In this document: piece by piece, positions 10,401 to 18,423 of the stretch | How positions within the stretch are numbered: the stretch's first letter is position 1 | Layout of the letters: every line of letters starts with the position of its first letter | Assembly (NCBI GenBank): GCA_026390795.1 | Contig: JAPLFG010000003.1 | Coordinates: forward strand, 2,356,001-2,420,000 | Origin: Ignavibacteriales bacterium | GTDB taxonomy: Bacteria > Bacteroidota > Ignavibacteria > Ignavibacteriales > Melioribacteraceae | DNA: 64,000 nucleotides | Reading direction: 5' to 3' | The notes under the pieces: generated by a model | Told to the model about the DNA's origin: nothing | Database searches by the model: none | The model's input: the letters and a program-made list of their open reading frames with translations, nothing else | Program-made: the position numbers and the translations under genes

Positions 10401-10625
10401 GACTAAATAAGCAGAGATGATATTTTGCGCAAGCTGTGTATGTGGCCCAGCCGCCGGGCCAACAGGAGTTTCAAGTTCTTCGCCAAAAATTTTTTCATCA
10501 GTTTTAGTCTTTGGAAAGTAAAATTTGATTGCGGGAATTCCGAATATCATTTTATGAATGACGTATTCGGAAAGGACCCAATTGATCAATTTGCGAAACA
10601 AAATTGGCTGCATCTTATCAGACAT
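7497..10625 (-). CDS. ygfK: YgfK-like iron-sulfur flavoprotein oxidoreductase (putative selenate reductase family)
   Basis: 1042-residue multidomain protein. Residues about 1-430 resemble a dihydroorotate/dihydropyrimidine dehydrogenase TIM barrel. A linker [4Fe-4S] region begins at C462 (CX4CX3CP). A GltD-like flavin domain follows with AIIGAGPSG at 562-570 and a second nucleotide-binding VIGGGNSAMD at 691-700. The C-terminus has two more cluster motifs, C903/C906/C910/C913 with C917, and C945/C948/C951/C955. This is the architecture of E. coli YgfK, a core purine-cluster protein believed to reduce a purine-derived intermediate with NAD(P)H electrons. It is transcribed against its neighbours and shares a 175-bp divergent spacer with ygeY. 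The selenate reductase name is historical and not supported by anything here. Confidence 0.88.
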   Translation of the reverse strand: MSDKMQPILFRKLINWVLSEYVIHKMIFGIPAIKFYFPKTKTDEKIFGEELETPVGPAAGPHTQLAQNIISAYLVGGRFFELKTVQKLDNLKIDKPCIDASDEGYNVEWSQELSLDESYSEYLKAWFLIHLLKEILGMSQSERGFVFNMSVGYDLEGIKTERMDRFIDELKDASKNKLFAEYKLELKDLLCSGDTIELLTKEFGLTGSQQNLVLEKIEKISPHISNSVTLSTMHGCPPQEIESIAKYLIQEKALHTYVKLNPTLLGYDFVNDTLHKLGFKYITLDKSSFDHDLQYKDAIPMLNRLRSLASANNRIFGIKLSNTLGVKNTLRTLPGDDMYMSGRSLFPLTINLAHKLADEFNGEINISYSGGANFINIQEILQTGIRPITFATELLKPGGYLRLAQITEAAEKNYLKIGRGNKINLSILQTVAEVSLSDRNYSKDKHEISSIKISKSLPVFDCFIAPCQEACPIHQDVAAYIKLVEQKRYAEAYELIVTKNPLPHITGYICDHQCMYHCTRWDYDEPVLIRDLKKEAAEKGYSTYISKFKAEFLDNQNNIKVAIIGAGPSGLSAAYFSAKAGFDVTIFEKEMNAGGIVKNVLPKFRLPKEAIEKDIEFIEKHGIRFIFGMEPNFSIEKLKKEGFKYIYIAIGAEDSNKILLDGDEINIYNAIEFLHDFNSEQNYKLGKSVAVIGGGNSAMDSARAAKRHEGVRKVYLIYRRTREEMPADKEEFYAALNDEVEFKELLLPVKFKDGILTCQKMVRDQIGADGRKNVVPIEGEFEEIQVDSVVSAIGENVYTEYLTNNNIPLDKNKVKVTRFNETIIENVFIGGDALRGPSTVVQSIADGKTAADAIIKKEKIDNLLSPSKEYITVDQVLSSEIAKRKGLVIEQNHSDLSIEAGRCLGCNFICNKCAEVCPNRANVVIKTDSLLFNNVNQILHLDALCNECGNCETFCPYESAPYKEKFTLYWSEEEFKNGSNDGFFLRQNDKRIMFDVRWQKENGTVFFDKDGNVKSSFANNDGIENLVQLISSVRNDYSFLLQ

Positions 10626-10689
10626 AACAATTCTCTAAAGTTATCTTCTTGGATAGAAATATAAGACACTCCGGTATTAAGTGGTAAAG

Positions 10690-10705
10690 TAATTTTGTAA
10701 TTTTG
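10690..10705 (+). promoter_or_regulatory. Possible Bacteroidota-type -7 promoter elements upstream of ygeY
   Basis: Two consecutive TAATTTTG octamers match the TAnnTTTG -7 consensus of Bacteroidota primary-sigma promoters. They lie in the ygfK-ygeY divergent spacer, 96 bases or more before the ygeY start. The spacer is AT-rich, so chance matches are likely, and no clear upstream TTG box is at the right distance. Confidence 0.25.
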
Positions 10706-10800
10706 TATAAAAGGAGTCGGGTACTATGGCTATTTGAAGTCATAGAAAAGGCTAAAATAAAATTATTATTAAATTTTGGTCGCGGCATCTAAAAATCGGA

Positions 10801-12048
10801 ATGTCACTAACAAATAAAATAAATGGAATTTATATGGAAAACGGAGTAAAAGAAAAATTATTTAGCGCAGTTGAATCTGAAAAAGAAAATCTTTTTTCAT
10901 TGATTCAGAAATTGATCCAGATTAAAAGTTACAGCGGTGATGAAAAAGAAATTGTTGAGTTCATTGTTGCTAAGATGAAAGAATTTGGTTTCGATGAATC
11001 ATACCACGACGGATTTGGAAACGCAATTGGAAGAATTGGAAATGGACCAATTAAAATAATGTTTGATGCGCATATTGATACAGTTAAGGTTACGGAAACG
11101 GAAAATTGGACTCACCAGCCTTTTGGCGGAGAGATTGAAAACGGAAAAATGTACGGGCGCGGTGTTGTTGATGAAAAACCTGCTATGGCCGGGTTTATGA
11201 TTGCCGGAAAAATCTTGAAGCAAATTTATGGTAATGACTTCCCATTCACACTTTATGTTGTTGGCTCGGTGCTGGAAGAAGATGCTGATGGTTACCCGCT
11301 CTATCATATTATTGCAAACGAAGGAATTAAACCGGATTTTGTTTTGCTGGGAGAACCAACGGATCTGAAGGTCTATCGCGGACAGAGGGGAAGAATGGAA
11401 TTGAAAATTACTGCGACCGGAAAATCCGCACACGGCGCTCATAATCAAAAGGGAATCAACGCAATTTATAAAATGATGCCGGTTGTTGCCGAGATTGAAA
11501 AACTTGATAAAAAATTAAAGCCGAAAAAACCGCTTGGTAAAGGATCAATAACTGTTAGCCAGATTGTATCGAGAGCCCCATCGGTTTGTTCGGTTTCAGA
11601 TTACTGCCAGGTTCATCTTGATAGAAGAATGACAATCGGTGAAAACAAAAACTCGGTTATTAAAGAATTGAAAGCGATTCTACGAAAATATAAGAGCGAT
11701 GCAAAAATTTCGATTCCTAATGTTGAGGGAATTAGCTGGAAGGGAACAAAGTTTTCAACTGAAGCTTATTTTCCAACTTGGGTTTATGATGAAAAACATC
11801 CACTCGTTGATGCGGCAATGAAAACTTCTAAGGCTGCTATGGGAAAGGCTAAGAGCGGAGTGTGGAGCTTCTCTACTAACGGCGTTGCTACCGCCGGGCA
11901 TTTTGGAATTCCGACAATTGGATTTGCACCCGGCAAAGAAGAACTTGCCCATTCATCAAAAGAAGAACTTGTGCTGAATGATCTAGTGAAAGCAACTAAG
12001 TTTTATTCTCTTTTCCCCTTTGAGTTGGTTAGTAAAATAGAACATTGA
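10801..12048 (+). CDS. ygeY: YgeY-like M20 family metallopeptidase/amidohydrolase
   Basis: 415-residue M20 zinc hydrolase. Metal-site motifs are visible: FDAHIDTV, GRGVVDEKPAMAG (the bridging Asp), EEDADG (the general base Glu pair) and GEPTDLKVYRGQRGRME, with a C-terminal AHSSKEE motif. YgeY is a standard partner of YgeW, YgfK and SsnA in purine catabolism, where it is thought to cleave an amide bond in a ring-opened intermediate. The start could be 10801 (weak GGA before it) or the ATG at 10834. The last 20 codons are repeated in diverged form at 12628-12681, beyond an ORF6N gene; see that entry. Confidence 0.87.
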   Translation: MSLTNKINGIYMENGVKEKLFSAVESEKENLFSLIQKLIQIKSYSGDEKEIVEFIVAKMKEFGFDESYHDGFGNAIGRIGNGPIKIMFDAHIDTVKVTETENWTHQPFGGEIENGKMYGRGVVDEKPAMAGFMIAGKILKQIYGNDFPFTLYVVGSVLEEDADGYPLYHIIANEGIKPDFVLLGEPTDLKVYRGQRGRMELKITATGKSAHGAHNQKGINAIYKMMPVVAEIEKLDKKLKPKKPLGKGSITVSQIVSRAPSVCSVSDYCQVHLDRRMTIGENKNSVIKELKAILRKYKSDAKISIPNVEGISWKGTKFSTEAYFPTWVYDEKHPLVDAAMKTSKAAMGKAKSGVWSFSTNGVATAGHFGIPTIGFAPGKEELAHSSKEELVLNDLVKATKFYSLFPFELVSKIEH

Positions 12049-12107
12049 TTATTATAATATTATCTGATTTTTAAAGGAATTAATGCTTCTTAAAGTAGAA
12101 TGATAAA

Positions 12108-12611
12108 ATGAAAAGAAAATCTTATCTAGTTTCAGTTGCGAAAATATCCTCTAAAATTCTATGGGTTCGTGGTGAAAAAATTTTGCTAGACCGTGATCTC
12201 GCTCAACTATACGGAGTTGAGGTAAAAGTGCTGAATCAATCCGTAAGAAGAAATATTGAAAGATTTCCTTCTGACTTTATGCTCCAGCTTTCTAAAGAGG
12301 AGTTTCTAAACCTGAAGTCACAATTTGTGACTTCAAGTTGGGGCGGTGTTCGTAAGCTGCCGTTAGCTTTTACGGAACAAGGCGTTGCAATGCTTTCTTC
12401 AATTCTTAGTGGTAAAAGAGCCATACAAGTTAATATTGCAATTATGCGGGCATTTGTGGAATTGAGAAGAATGATTGACGCCAATAAAGAACTGCTTGCA
12501 AGGATTGAAAAGTTAGAGAAAAATTATAATGCCAAGTTTCAAATTATATTTGAAGCAATAAAACAACTAATGAAAGAAGAAGAAAAGCCGACTAATAAAA
12601 TTGGTTTTTAA
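12108..12611 (+). CDS. ORF6N domain DNA-binding protein
   Basis: 167-residue protein with an ORF6N domain at about 15-100 (ILLDRDLAQLYGV, NIERFPSDFMLQL and LPLAFTEQGVAML are the family landmarks), followed by a charged, probably coiled-coil tail at about 120-160. ORF6N proteins occur in phages and as solitary, frequently transferred chromosomal genes; their function is unclear. It interrupts the purine operon between ygeY and ygeW and is bounded by two copies of the ygeY 3' end (11989-12048 and 12628-12681). This suggests that it arrived by recombination at that gene's end. No integrase or other mobility gene accompanies it. Confidence 0.85.
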   Translation: MKRKSYLVSVAKISSKILWVRGEKILLDRDLAQLYGVEVKVLNQSVRRNIERFPSDFMLQLSKEEFLNLKSQFVTSSWGGVRKLPLAFTEQGVAMLSSILSGKRAIQVNIAIMRAFVELRRMIDANKELLARIEKLEKNYNAKFQIIFEAIKQLMKEEEKPTNKIGF

Positions 12612-12627
12612 AATTAGTAAAAGACCG

Positions 12628-12681
12628 AAAGCAACAAAGTTTAATTATCTTTTCCCGTTTGAATTGATAAAAAATATTTAA
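12628..12681 (+). pseudogene. Second, diverged copy of the ygeY 3' end
   Basis: Read in frame from 12628, this encodes KATKFNYLFPFELIKNI and a stop, against KATKFYSLFPFELVSKIEH at the true ygeY end (from 11989). The nucleotide match over about 45 bases has scattered substitutions, so it is not a recent exact duplication. No ygeY homology is visible further upstream, because the ORF6N gene lies there. It is best read as the displaced original tail of ygeY after a homologous tail arrived with the ORF6N gene. A collapsed tandem duplication is the alternative. Confidence 0.7.
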
Positions 12682-12782
12682 TCAAAGACTGGATGACAGA
12701 GAACATGAATATTTGCGGATATAACCGTGACAATCAGTGTGATCTGTGTAATCCGTGTTCTATTCACTAATTGGAGAAACAA

Positions 12783-13793
12783 ATGGAAACTCGTTTTAAA
12801 GGCAGACATTTTATAACAGAAGACAATTGGACTAAAGAAGAACTTGATATAGTTTTTGAAACGGCATTCGATCTAAAGAAAAAATTCTACGCGGAAGAAC
12901 CAACATTATGGCTTCCATACAAAACATTATTTATGATGTTCTTCGAACAATCAACCCGGACAAGAAATTCTATGGAAGCCGGAATGACCCAGCTTGGCGG
13001 GCATGCGCACGATCTTACGCCGGATAAGATGCAGATTACTCACGGTGAAGTTGCAAAAGACACTGCAATTATTCTAAGCCGTATGGGTCACGGAATTGCA
13101 TGCCGTAATTGCTTCTACGGTGTTGGAAATAAATATTTAAATGAACTCGCTGCAAATTCACGTAAGCCGGTTATGTCTTTGCAGGATGACGTTTATCATC
13201 CGTTCCAGGGTCTTGCGGATTTGATGACGATCTTTGAACACATGGGAAGAAATACTGAAAGATTAAAAGTGACAGTATCATGGGCATATGCAACAACTCA
13301 TTCAAAACCACTAAGCGTTCCACAAACACAAATTCTTCTTTTCCCCCGTTATGGAATTGATGTAACCGTTGCTCATCCGAAAGAATTTCCGTTGAGCAAA
13401 AATATTGTTGACAAAGCTCAAAAGAATGCAAAAGAAGGCGGAGGAAGTTTACGCTTCACAAATAATATGGATGAAGCTTTCGAAGGAGCTCAAATTGTTA
13501 TTCCTAAAAATTGGGGCGGCTTCGGTTTCTATGATGAAGAGCATTATCTATCGAACGAAGATGATTGCAAGAAAGAAATGAAAGGAAATCTTGATAAATA
13601 TAAGAGCTGGATATGTGATGATAAGAGAATTAAACTGGCAGATAAAAACGTAAAATTGATGCACGCACTTCCGGCTGACCGGGGAAATGAAGTGACTGAT
13701 GAAATTTTGGATAATCCGAATATCTCAATCGTTTTTGATGAGGCGGAAAACCGTCTTCACACAGCAAAAGCAATTATGGGATTAACAATGTGA
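12783..13793 (+). CDS. ygeW: YgeW-like knotted carbamoyltransferase
   Basis: 336-residue transcarbamylase starting at the ATG at 12783, with GGAG at 12772-12775. The carbamoyl-phosphate motif STRTR lies in FFEQSTRTRNSME, and the second conserved site HALPADRGNEV is near the C-terminus. It keeps the N-terminal RHFITEDNWTKEEL region typical of the YgeW family rather than of ornithine or aspartate transcarbamylases. In purine catabolic clusters the enzyme is thought to release carbamoyl phosphate from a carbamoylated diamino acid such as carbamoyl-2,3-diaminopropionate. This would give ATP through carbamate kinase, which is not in this window. Confidence 0.9.
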   Translation: METRFKGRHFITEDNWTKEELDIVFETAFDLKKKFYAEEPTLWLPYKTLFMMFFEQSTRTRNSMEAGMTQLGGHAHDLTPDKMQITHGEVAKDTAIILSRMGHGIACRNCFYGVGNKYLNELAANSRKPVMSLQDDVYHPFQGLADLMTIFEHMGRNTERLKVTVSWAYATTHSKPLSVPQTQILLFPRYGIDVTVAHPKEFPLSKNIVDKAQKNAKEGGGSLRFTNNMDEAFEGAQIVIPKNWGGFGFYDEEHYLSNEDDCKKEMKGNLDKYKSWICDDKRIKLADKNVKLMHALPADRGNEVTDEILDNPNISIVFDEAENRLHTAKAIMGLTM

Positions 13794-13800
13794 CACAAAG

Positions 13801-13878
13801 TGTCATTCTGACGAACGCAGCGAGGAAGAATCTACTTCTTAAATATTTTTGAAATTCTTACCTAATATCAGAATGACA
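13801..13878. repeat. Interspersed GAATCT-type repeat with 11-bp terminal inverted repeats
   Basis: The stretch begins TGTCATTCTGA and ends TCAGAATGACA, a perfect 11-bp inverted pair, and contains GCAGCGAGGAAGAATCT inside. Related sequences lie at 32085-32135 and around the GIY-YIG gene (51221-51744). It sits between ygeW and the threonine-synthase-like gene and could fold into a hairpin in the transcript. Confidence 0.7.
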
Positions 13879-13889
13879 TTGAGAATACT

Positions 13890-15161
13890 ATGAAAAAATA
13901 CTTTTATAAATGTTTTGATTGCGGAAAGAGCTACAATAAAGATGAGATTGAAAAAAATCTGGTTTATCTCTGTCCAGGTTGCGGTAAAGTTGAAAAGAAT
14001 CAACCGTTGCGCGGTGTTCTTACAATTGAGTATGATTATGAATCGGTTAGGAAGAATTTCAGACGGGAAGAATTCTTAAAACTCCAAACCGGAAAATTTT
14101 GGCAATATGATTTTTTAAGTCCTCTTGAATTTGTAAATGGGAAAATGGCATCCGTAGATGATAATTTATTACAAAGAGTAACGCTTGACTCAAATAGTAC
14201 TTTAAAACTTTCATATAACGGACATAATTTTCTTGCTCTCGATGATACGCGAAATCCAACTTTATCGTTTAAAGATAGAGCTTCGAGCTTAGTTGCTCTT
14301 AAAGCGTTGCAAATGGGGATAAAAGAAATTGCCACTGCATCAACAGGAAATGCCGGGTCTTCCCTTGCCGGAATCTGCGCACGTGTAGGATTGAGATCAA
14401 TAATTTTTGTACCCAAAAATATTCCCGAAGCGAAGAGAATCCAGATACAATCTTACGGCGCGGATATTTTCTTAGTTGACGGTGATTATGATCTGGCATT
14501 TGATACATGCCTCGAAATTTCGACACAAAAAAAATGGTACAACAGAAACACGGCATATAATCCTCTAACGATCGAAGGAAAGAAATCCGCAGCTTTCGAT
14601 CTTTTTATTTCAACTAATGGAAATATGCCCGACATTATTTTTGTACCAACGGGAGACGGAGTAATTCTGTCCGGTCTTTACAAAGGTTTGCGAGAACTTA
14701 AAGAACTTGGATGGATCGAAAAAATTCCCTCCTTAATTGCTGTTCAAGCTGATGGTAGTAATGCGGTTGTCAGATATTTAGCTGATCAAAAGTTTGAGTA
14801 TAAACCCGCTAATAGTATTGCAGATTCAATATGTGCCGGCGCACCAAGATGTTTATATATGGCTTACGACGCAATAATGAAATCGAAGGGAAGTGCTGTT
14901 GAAGTTACCGACGAAGAGATTCTTGATGCTCAAAAATTTGTTGCTCAGAATTATGGTATAATGTTGGAGCCATCTTCTTCTTCAACGTTTGCGGCATATA
15001 AAAATTTTGTTGACTCAAATAAATTAAACGGAAAAAGAGCACTTTTACTTTTTACCGGTAATGGGCTGAAAGACACATCATCGCTTAAATACTGGAATGA
15101 TACTCTTGAGCCATTGACACCGGAACAGATTTTTAAAAAAGTAATTCAGCAATCGGAATAA
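13890..15161 (+). CDS. Threonine synthase-like PLP enzyme with N-terminal zinc ribbon
   Basis: 423-residue fold-type II PLP enzyme. The N-terminus has two CX2C pairs (CFDCGKS and CPGCGK) forming a probable zinc ribbon, as in many archaeal/bacterial ThrC. The catalytic lysine is in NPTLSFKDRASS, the substrate loop is STGNAGSS, and the phosphate loop PTGDGVILSG lies near residue 250. It may simply be threonine synthase, but its place between ygeW and a MocA-like gene, without other threonine biosynthesis genes, suggests a lyase step in purine catabolism. Sequence alone does not separate these options. A weak hairpin at 15165-15200 follows the stop. Confidence 0.75.
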   Translation: MKKYFYKCFDCGKSYNKDEIEKNLVYLCPGCGKVEKNQPLRGVLTIEYDYESVRKNFRREEFLKLQTGKFWQYDFLSPLEFVNGKMASVDDNLLQRVTLDSNSTLKLSYNGHNFLALDDTRNPTLSFKDRASSLVALKALQMGIKEIATASTGNAGSSLAGICARVGLRSIIFVPKNIPEAKRIQIQSYGADIFLVDGDYDLAFDTCLEISTQKKWYNRNTAYNPLTIEGKKSAAFDLFISTNGNMPDIIFVPTGDGVILSGLYKGLRELKELGWIEKIPSLIAVQADGSNAVVRYLADQKFEYKPANSIADSICAGAPRCLYMAYDAIMKSKGSAVEVTDEEILDAQKFVAQNYGIMLEPSSSSTFAAYKNFVDSNKLNGKRALLLFTGNGLKDTSSLKYWNDTLEPLTPEQIFKKVIQQSE

Positions 15162-15164
15162 AAG

Positions 15165-15200
15165 ATTCTAAATTATTTCATCAAAGTTGGTATTTAGAAT
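15165..15200 (+). terminator. Possible rho-independent terminator after the threonine synthase-like gene
   Basis: Inverted repeat ATTCTAAAT/ATTTAGAAT (9 bp, 18-base loop) followed within 7 bases by a run of eight T. The stem is AT-only, so strength is doubtful. The next gene in the same direction starts at 15233. Confidence 0.4.
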
Positions 15201-15232
15201 TTTCGCTTTTTTTTGGAGTAAAATTGAATTAG

Positions 15233-15838
15233 ATGAATAAACCCAGGATAAACGGATTGCTGATTGCTGCGGGGTTTTCCAGGCGGATGGGCGATTTTAA
15301 ACCGTTGATGGAATATGATGACAATCCTTACATAGTTGTAATTACCAAAAAACTTTTGAGTGTTTGTGAAATAGTAGTTATTGTAACCGGTCACAAAAGC
15401 GTTGAAATAGAATCTACAATTAAATTAGCCTTCATCGAAAATATTTTGTTCCCGCGCGTAAAAATCGTAGTTAATCCAAATTTTGAAAGAGGAATGTTCA
15501 CATCACTTCAAGCTGGTTTGAAAGAGCTGATTGATTCCGAATGGATTCTATATCATTTTGTAGATCAGCCGTTTCATAAAGAAAAATTTTATAAAGAATT
15601 TGTTGCGCAGATTGATGATGAATACGATTGGATTCAACCGGTATACGATAGTAAAGATGGTCATCCGGTGATGTTTAAAAAAACTATTTTTGAAAAAATT
15701 ATTTCAAGTCCGGAAGATCATATATTAAGATTGATTAGAGATGACGACGTTACAAAAAAGAAAAAATGGGAATGTAATTACCCGCAAATTTTAAAAGACT
15801 TTGACACTCCGGAAGACGTGATAGATTCGACTAAATAA
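15233..15838 (+). CDS. MocA-type molybdenum cofactor cytidylyltransferase
   Basis: 201-residue nucleotidyltransferase of the MobA/MocA family with the N-terminal LLIAAGFSRRMGDFKPL signature. MocA-type enzymes attach CMP to molybdopterin for xanthine-dehydrogenase-family enzymes, which are encoded just upstream. E. coli ygfJ, also called mocA, occupies the same kind of cluster. The signature has a bulky FSRR instead of the GSxR of many homologues, consistent with the MocA branch. It ends 2 bp from the convergent rlmN stop. GTP- versus CTP-specificity is inferred from neighbourhood. Confidence 0.8.
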   Translation: MNKPRINGLLIAAGFSRRMGDFKPLMEYDDNPYIVVITKKLLSVCEIVVIVTGHKSVEIESTIKLAFIENILFPRVKIVVNPNFERGMFTSLQAGLKELIDSEWILYHFVDQPFHKEKFYKEFVAQIDDEYDWIQPVYDSKDGHPVMFKKTIFEKIISSPEDHILRLIRDDDVTKKKKWECNYPQILKDFDTPEDVIDSTK

Positions 15839-15840
15839 TT

Positions 15841-16905
15841 CTATTTAATTCTGACGGCGAGTTGACCGCATGCAGCCGCAATATCGTCTCCTTGAGTCTC
15901 ACGTATCATTACCGTGATATTATTGTCCCGGAGTTTATCTGCAAAAAGATGAATATCCGAAATTGAAGTCGGTTCAAGTTCGGAAGAAATTCCACCGGGA
16001 TTCATATGTTTAATACTATTGAAAGGGATGATATTTATTTTAGAAGGAAGTGAACTGCAGAGATTTGTAATTGCTTTCACATCCTTATCGCGGTCGTTTA
16101 TATCTTTCAGCATTGTATATTCAAACGTAATGCGTGTTTTTGTTTTTTTAGCATAGAATTTCAGTGCTTCAACATTTTCTTTAAGAGAATATTTTTTATT
16201 GATTGGCATAATTACTGAACGCACATCTTCAAAAGCCGAGTGGAGGGAAAATGCAAGCTTGACGCGCAAGTTTCTATCAGCTAGATCTCTGATTTTATTG
16301 GCTATGCCAGATGTAGAAACAGTAATTCGTTTGCGGCTTAATCCTTTTGTAAGTTCGTGAGTAAAAATTTCTACCGATTTTAAAGTAGCTTCATAATTTA
16401 AAAGAGGTTCACCCATTCCCATGTAAACAATGTTTGTTATCTTTTCTTTGCCATATTCTTTTGCTGTTAGAAGATATTGATCTACAATTTCACCCGTTGA
16501 CAAATTCCTTTTGTATCCCATTAATCCCGTCGCACAGAATTTACAATCAAGCGGACAGCCGACTTGAGTTGAAATGCAGAGAGTATTTCTATCTTTTTCG
16601 GGAATAACAACAGATTCAATTTTCCTATCATCATAAGTTGAAAAAAGATATTTCTTAGTCCCGCTTGATGCTGATCCTTGTGTTGTCACCAATTTCAGAG
16701 TTTGTAGAATACAATTGTCCGCGAGTTTAATTCGTAGTTCTTTTGAGATGTTCTGCATCTCTGAAAAATTTGTACACAGATGGTTATACATCCAATTAAA
16801 AACTTGCTGAGCACGGAATCTTGATTCACCGATCGAAACGAAATATTCTTGAAGTTCCGTTAAAGTAAAGCCTTTTAGTCCTATTTTTTTTTCTTCTTTG
16901 TTCAT
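15841..16905 (-). CDS. rlmN: RlmN, 23S rRNA (adenine2503-C2)-methyltransferase
   Basis: 354-residue radical SAM methyltransferase. The cluster-binding CX3CX2C motif is in CPLDCKFCATG. The second methyl-carrier cysteine is in GDDIAAACGQLA near the C-terminus. Length and motif order are those of RlmN, which methylates A2503 of 23S rRNA and A37 of some tRNAs. It is a single gene with its own upstream spacer. Confidence 0.95.
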   Translation of the reverse strand: MNKEEKKIGLKGFTLTELQEYFVSIGESRFRAQQVFNWMYNHLCTNFSEMQNISKELRIKLADNCILQTLKLVTTQGSASSGTKKYLFSTYDDRKIESVVIPEKDRNTLCISTQVGCPLDCKFCATGLMGYKRNLSTGEIVDQYLLTAKEYGKEKITNIVYMGMGEPLLNYEATLKSVEIFTHELTKGLSRKRITVSTSGIANKIRDLADRNLRVKLAFSLHSAFEDVRSVIMPINKKYSLKENVEALKFYAKKTKTRITFEYTMLKDINDRDKDVKAITNLCSSLPSKINIIPFNSIKHMNPGGISSELEPTSISDIHLFADKLRDNNITVMIRETQGDDIAAACGQLAVRIK

Positions 16906-17105
16906 CTACCGCAAATATAAGTATGAAGCGACAAAGTGACAAAGTAGCTTCGTTACAAATTAAAAAAGCAACAAATCGTCAAAAATAAAAAACATTTTCG
17001 GTTGGGTGCTTCATTTGTTGTTTCTATCAAGAAAAATTGAAATTTGGAACGGCATTCTTTAGTTTGCAACCGAATTAAAAAAATAAATCAAATTGTGGAG
17101 AAATA

Positions 17106-18248
17106 ATGAATTTTGAATTCACAGAAGATCAAATAATGATTCAGCAAACCGCGCGTGAGTTTGCTGAATCAGAAATTGCACCATCCCAAATAGAACGCGA
17201 TAAAGAAGCAAAGTATCCGGCAGAAATAGTTAAAAAACTTGGTGAGCTTGGATTTATGGGAATGATGGTTTCACCTCAGTATGACGGTGCCGGGATGGAT
17301 ACAATAAGTTATGTTTTGGCAATGATTGAGCTTTCTAAAGTTGATGCAAGTCTCGGTGTAATTATGTCTGTTAATAATTCATTAGTCTGTTATGGATTGG
17401 AAAAATGGGGAAGTGATTTTCTCAAAGAAAAATATTTAAAACCTCTTGCACGAGGAGAGAAACTTGGCGCTTTTGCTTTGTCGGAGCCGGAAGCGGGAAG
17501 CGATGCTACAAAACAAAATACTGCCGCCCATAAAGACGGAAATCACTGGGTAATAAACGGAATGAAGAATTGGATAACAAATGGAATTTCCGCTGATTAT
17601 TATTTAGTGGTTACACAAACCGATAAAGAAAAAGCTCATCATGGAATTACAACTTTCCTTGTTGAAAAAGGAACGCCCGGTTTTGGGCATGGTGTTAAAG
17701 AAGATAAAATGGGAATCCGAAGCAGCGATACATGTTCATTAACTTTTGAAAATTGCCGGGTGCCCGAAGAAAATGTAATTTGGGAAGTTGGTAAAGGCTT
17801 TAATTTTGCAATGAATACTCTCAACGGCGGAAGAATTGGAATTGCTTCTCAAGCCGTTGGAATTGCTGAAGGTGCGCTTGATGCGGCAACTAAATATGCT
17901 AAAACCAGAAAAGCATTCGGTACGGAAATAGCACATCATCAGGCAATTCAATTTAAGCTTGCCGATATGGCCACAAAAGTCGAAGCAGCAAAATTATTAA
18001 CTCTTCAAGCCGCTGCACTTAAAGATGCCGGTAAAAAATACGTTAAAGAATCTGCCATGGCTAAATTGTACGCTTCAAAGATTGCCGTTGAATGCGCTCT
18101 TGAAGCTATTCAAATACATGGCGGTTACGGTTTCGTAAGAGAATATTTGGTGGAGAGATATCTACGCGATTCGAAGATTACTGAAATATATGAAGGGACT
18201 TCGGAAATTCAGAGAATAGTAATTGCACGTGAATTGTTGAAAGATTAA
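17106..18248 (+). CDS. Short-chain acyl-CoA dehydrogenase
   Basis: 380-residue acyl-CoA dehydrogenase with the complete N-, middle and C-terminal domains. Landmarks are LSEPEAGSDATKQNT (FAD/substrate loop), the GGRIGIASQAVGIAEGALD helix, IQIHGGYGF, and IYEGTSEIQRI with the expected catalytic Glu. The sequence is close to the butyryl-CoA dehydrogenase type, but chain length cannot be read out. GGAG precedes the ATG. No electron-transfer flavoprotein gene is adjacent. An inverted repeat follows the stop. Confidence 0.92.
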   Translation: MNFEFTEDQIMIQQTAREFAESEIAPSQIERDKEAKYPAEIVKKLGELGFMGMMVSPQYDGAGMDTISYVLAMIELSKVDASLGVIMSVNNSLVCYGLEKWGSDFLKEKYLKPLARGEKLGAFALSEPEAGSDATKQNTAAHKDGNHWVINGMKNWITNGISADYYLVVTQTDKEKAHHGITTFLVEKGTPGFGHGVKEDKMGIRSSDTCSLTFENCRVPEENVIWEVGKGFNFAMNTLNGGRIGIASQAVGIAEGALDAATKYAKTRKAFGTEIAHHQAIQFKLADMATKVEAAKLLTLQAAALKDAGKKYVKESAMAKLYASKIAVECALEAIQIHGGYGFVREYLVERYLRDSKITEIYEGTSEIQRIVIARELLKD

Positions 18249-18280
18249 TTATAAGAAACATCTAAAAAATTTTAATAATT

Positions 18281-18366
18281 GTCTTTGCGAACGAAGTGAA
18301 GCAAACTAAAGATAACATTTTCAGTCGAAATTGAAATTGCTTCGTTATTTCATTCCTCGCAATGAC
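18281..18366. repeat. Inverted pair of a GTCATTGCGA...GAAGCAA interspersed repeat
   Basis: Left arm 18281-18304 (GTCTTTGCGA...GAAGCAA) and right arm 18338-18366, whose complement reads GTCATTGCGAGGAATG...GAAGCAA. The arms resemble each other in inverted orientation and would form a long imperfect hairpin between the acyl-CoA dehydrogenase and the YidD-like gene. No coding content is seen. Confidence 0.65.
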
Positions 18367-18423
18367 CAACAAGAATAATATTTCAGAGGCCTAATTAAAT
18401 ATTAAATTGACCATGAAACAGAG

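Noticed and set aside
12736-12757. GTGATCTGTGTAATCCGTG-type sequence before ygeW as a regulatory site
   Set aside because: It resembles a common low-information intergenic repeat (GTGTAATCCGTG); no symmetry or spacing argues for an operator.
17044-17067. TTTG...TAGTTTG as a Bacteroidota promoter for the acyl-CoA dehydrogenase
   Set aside because: Spacing between boxes (13 bases) is too short for the -33/-7 consensus.
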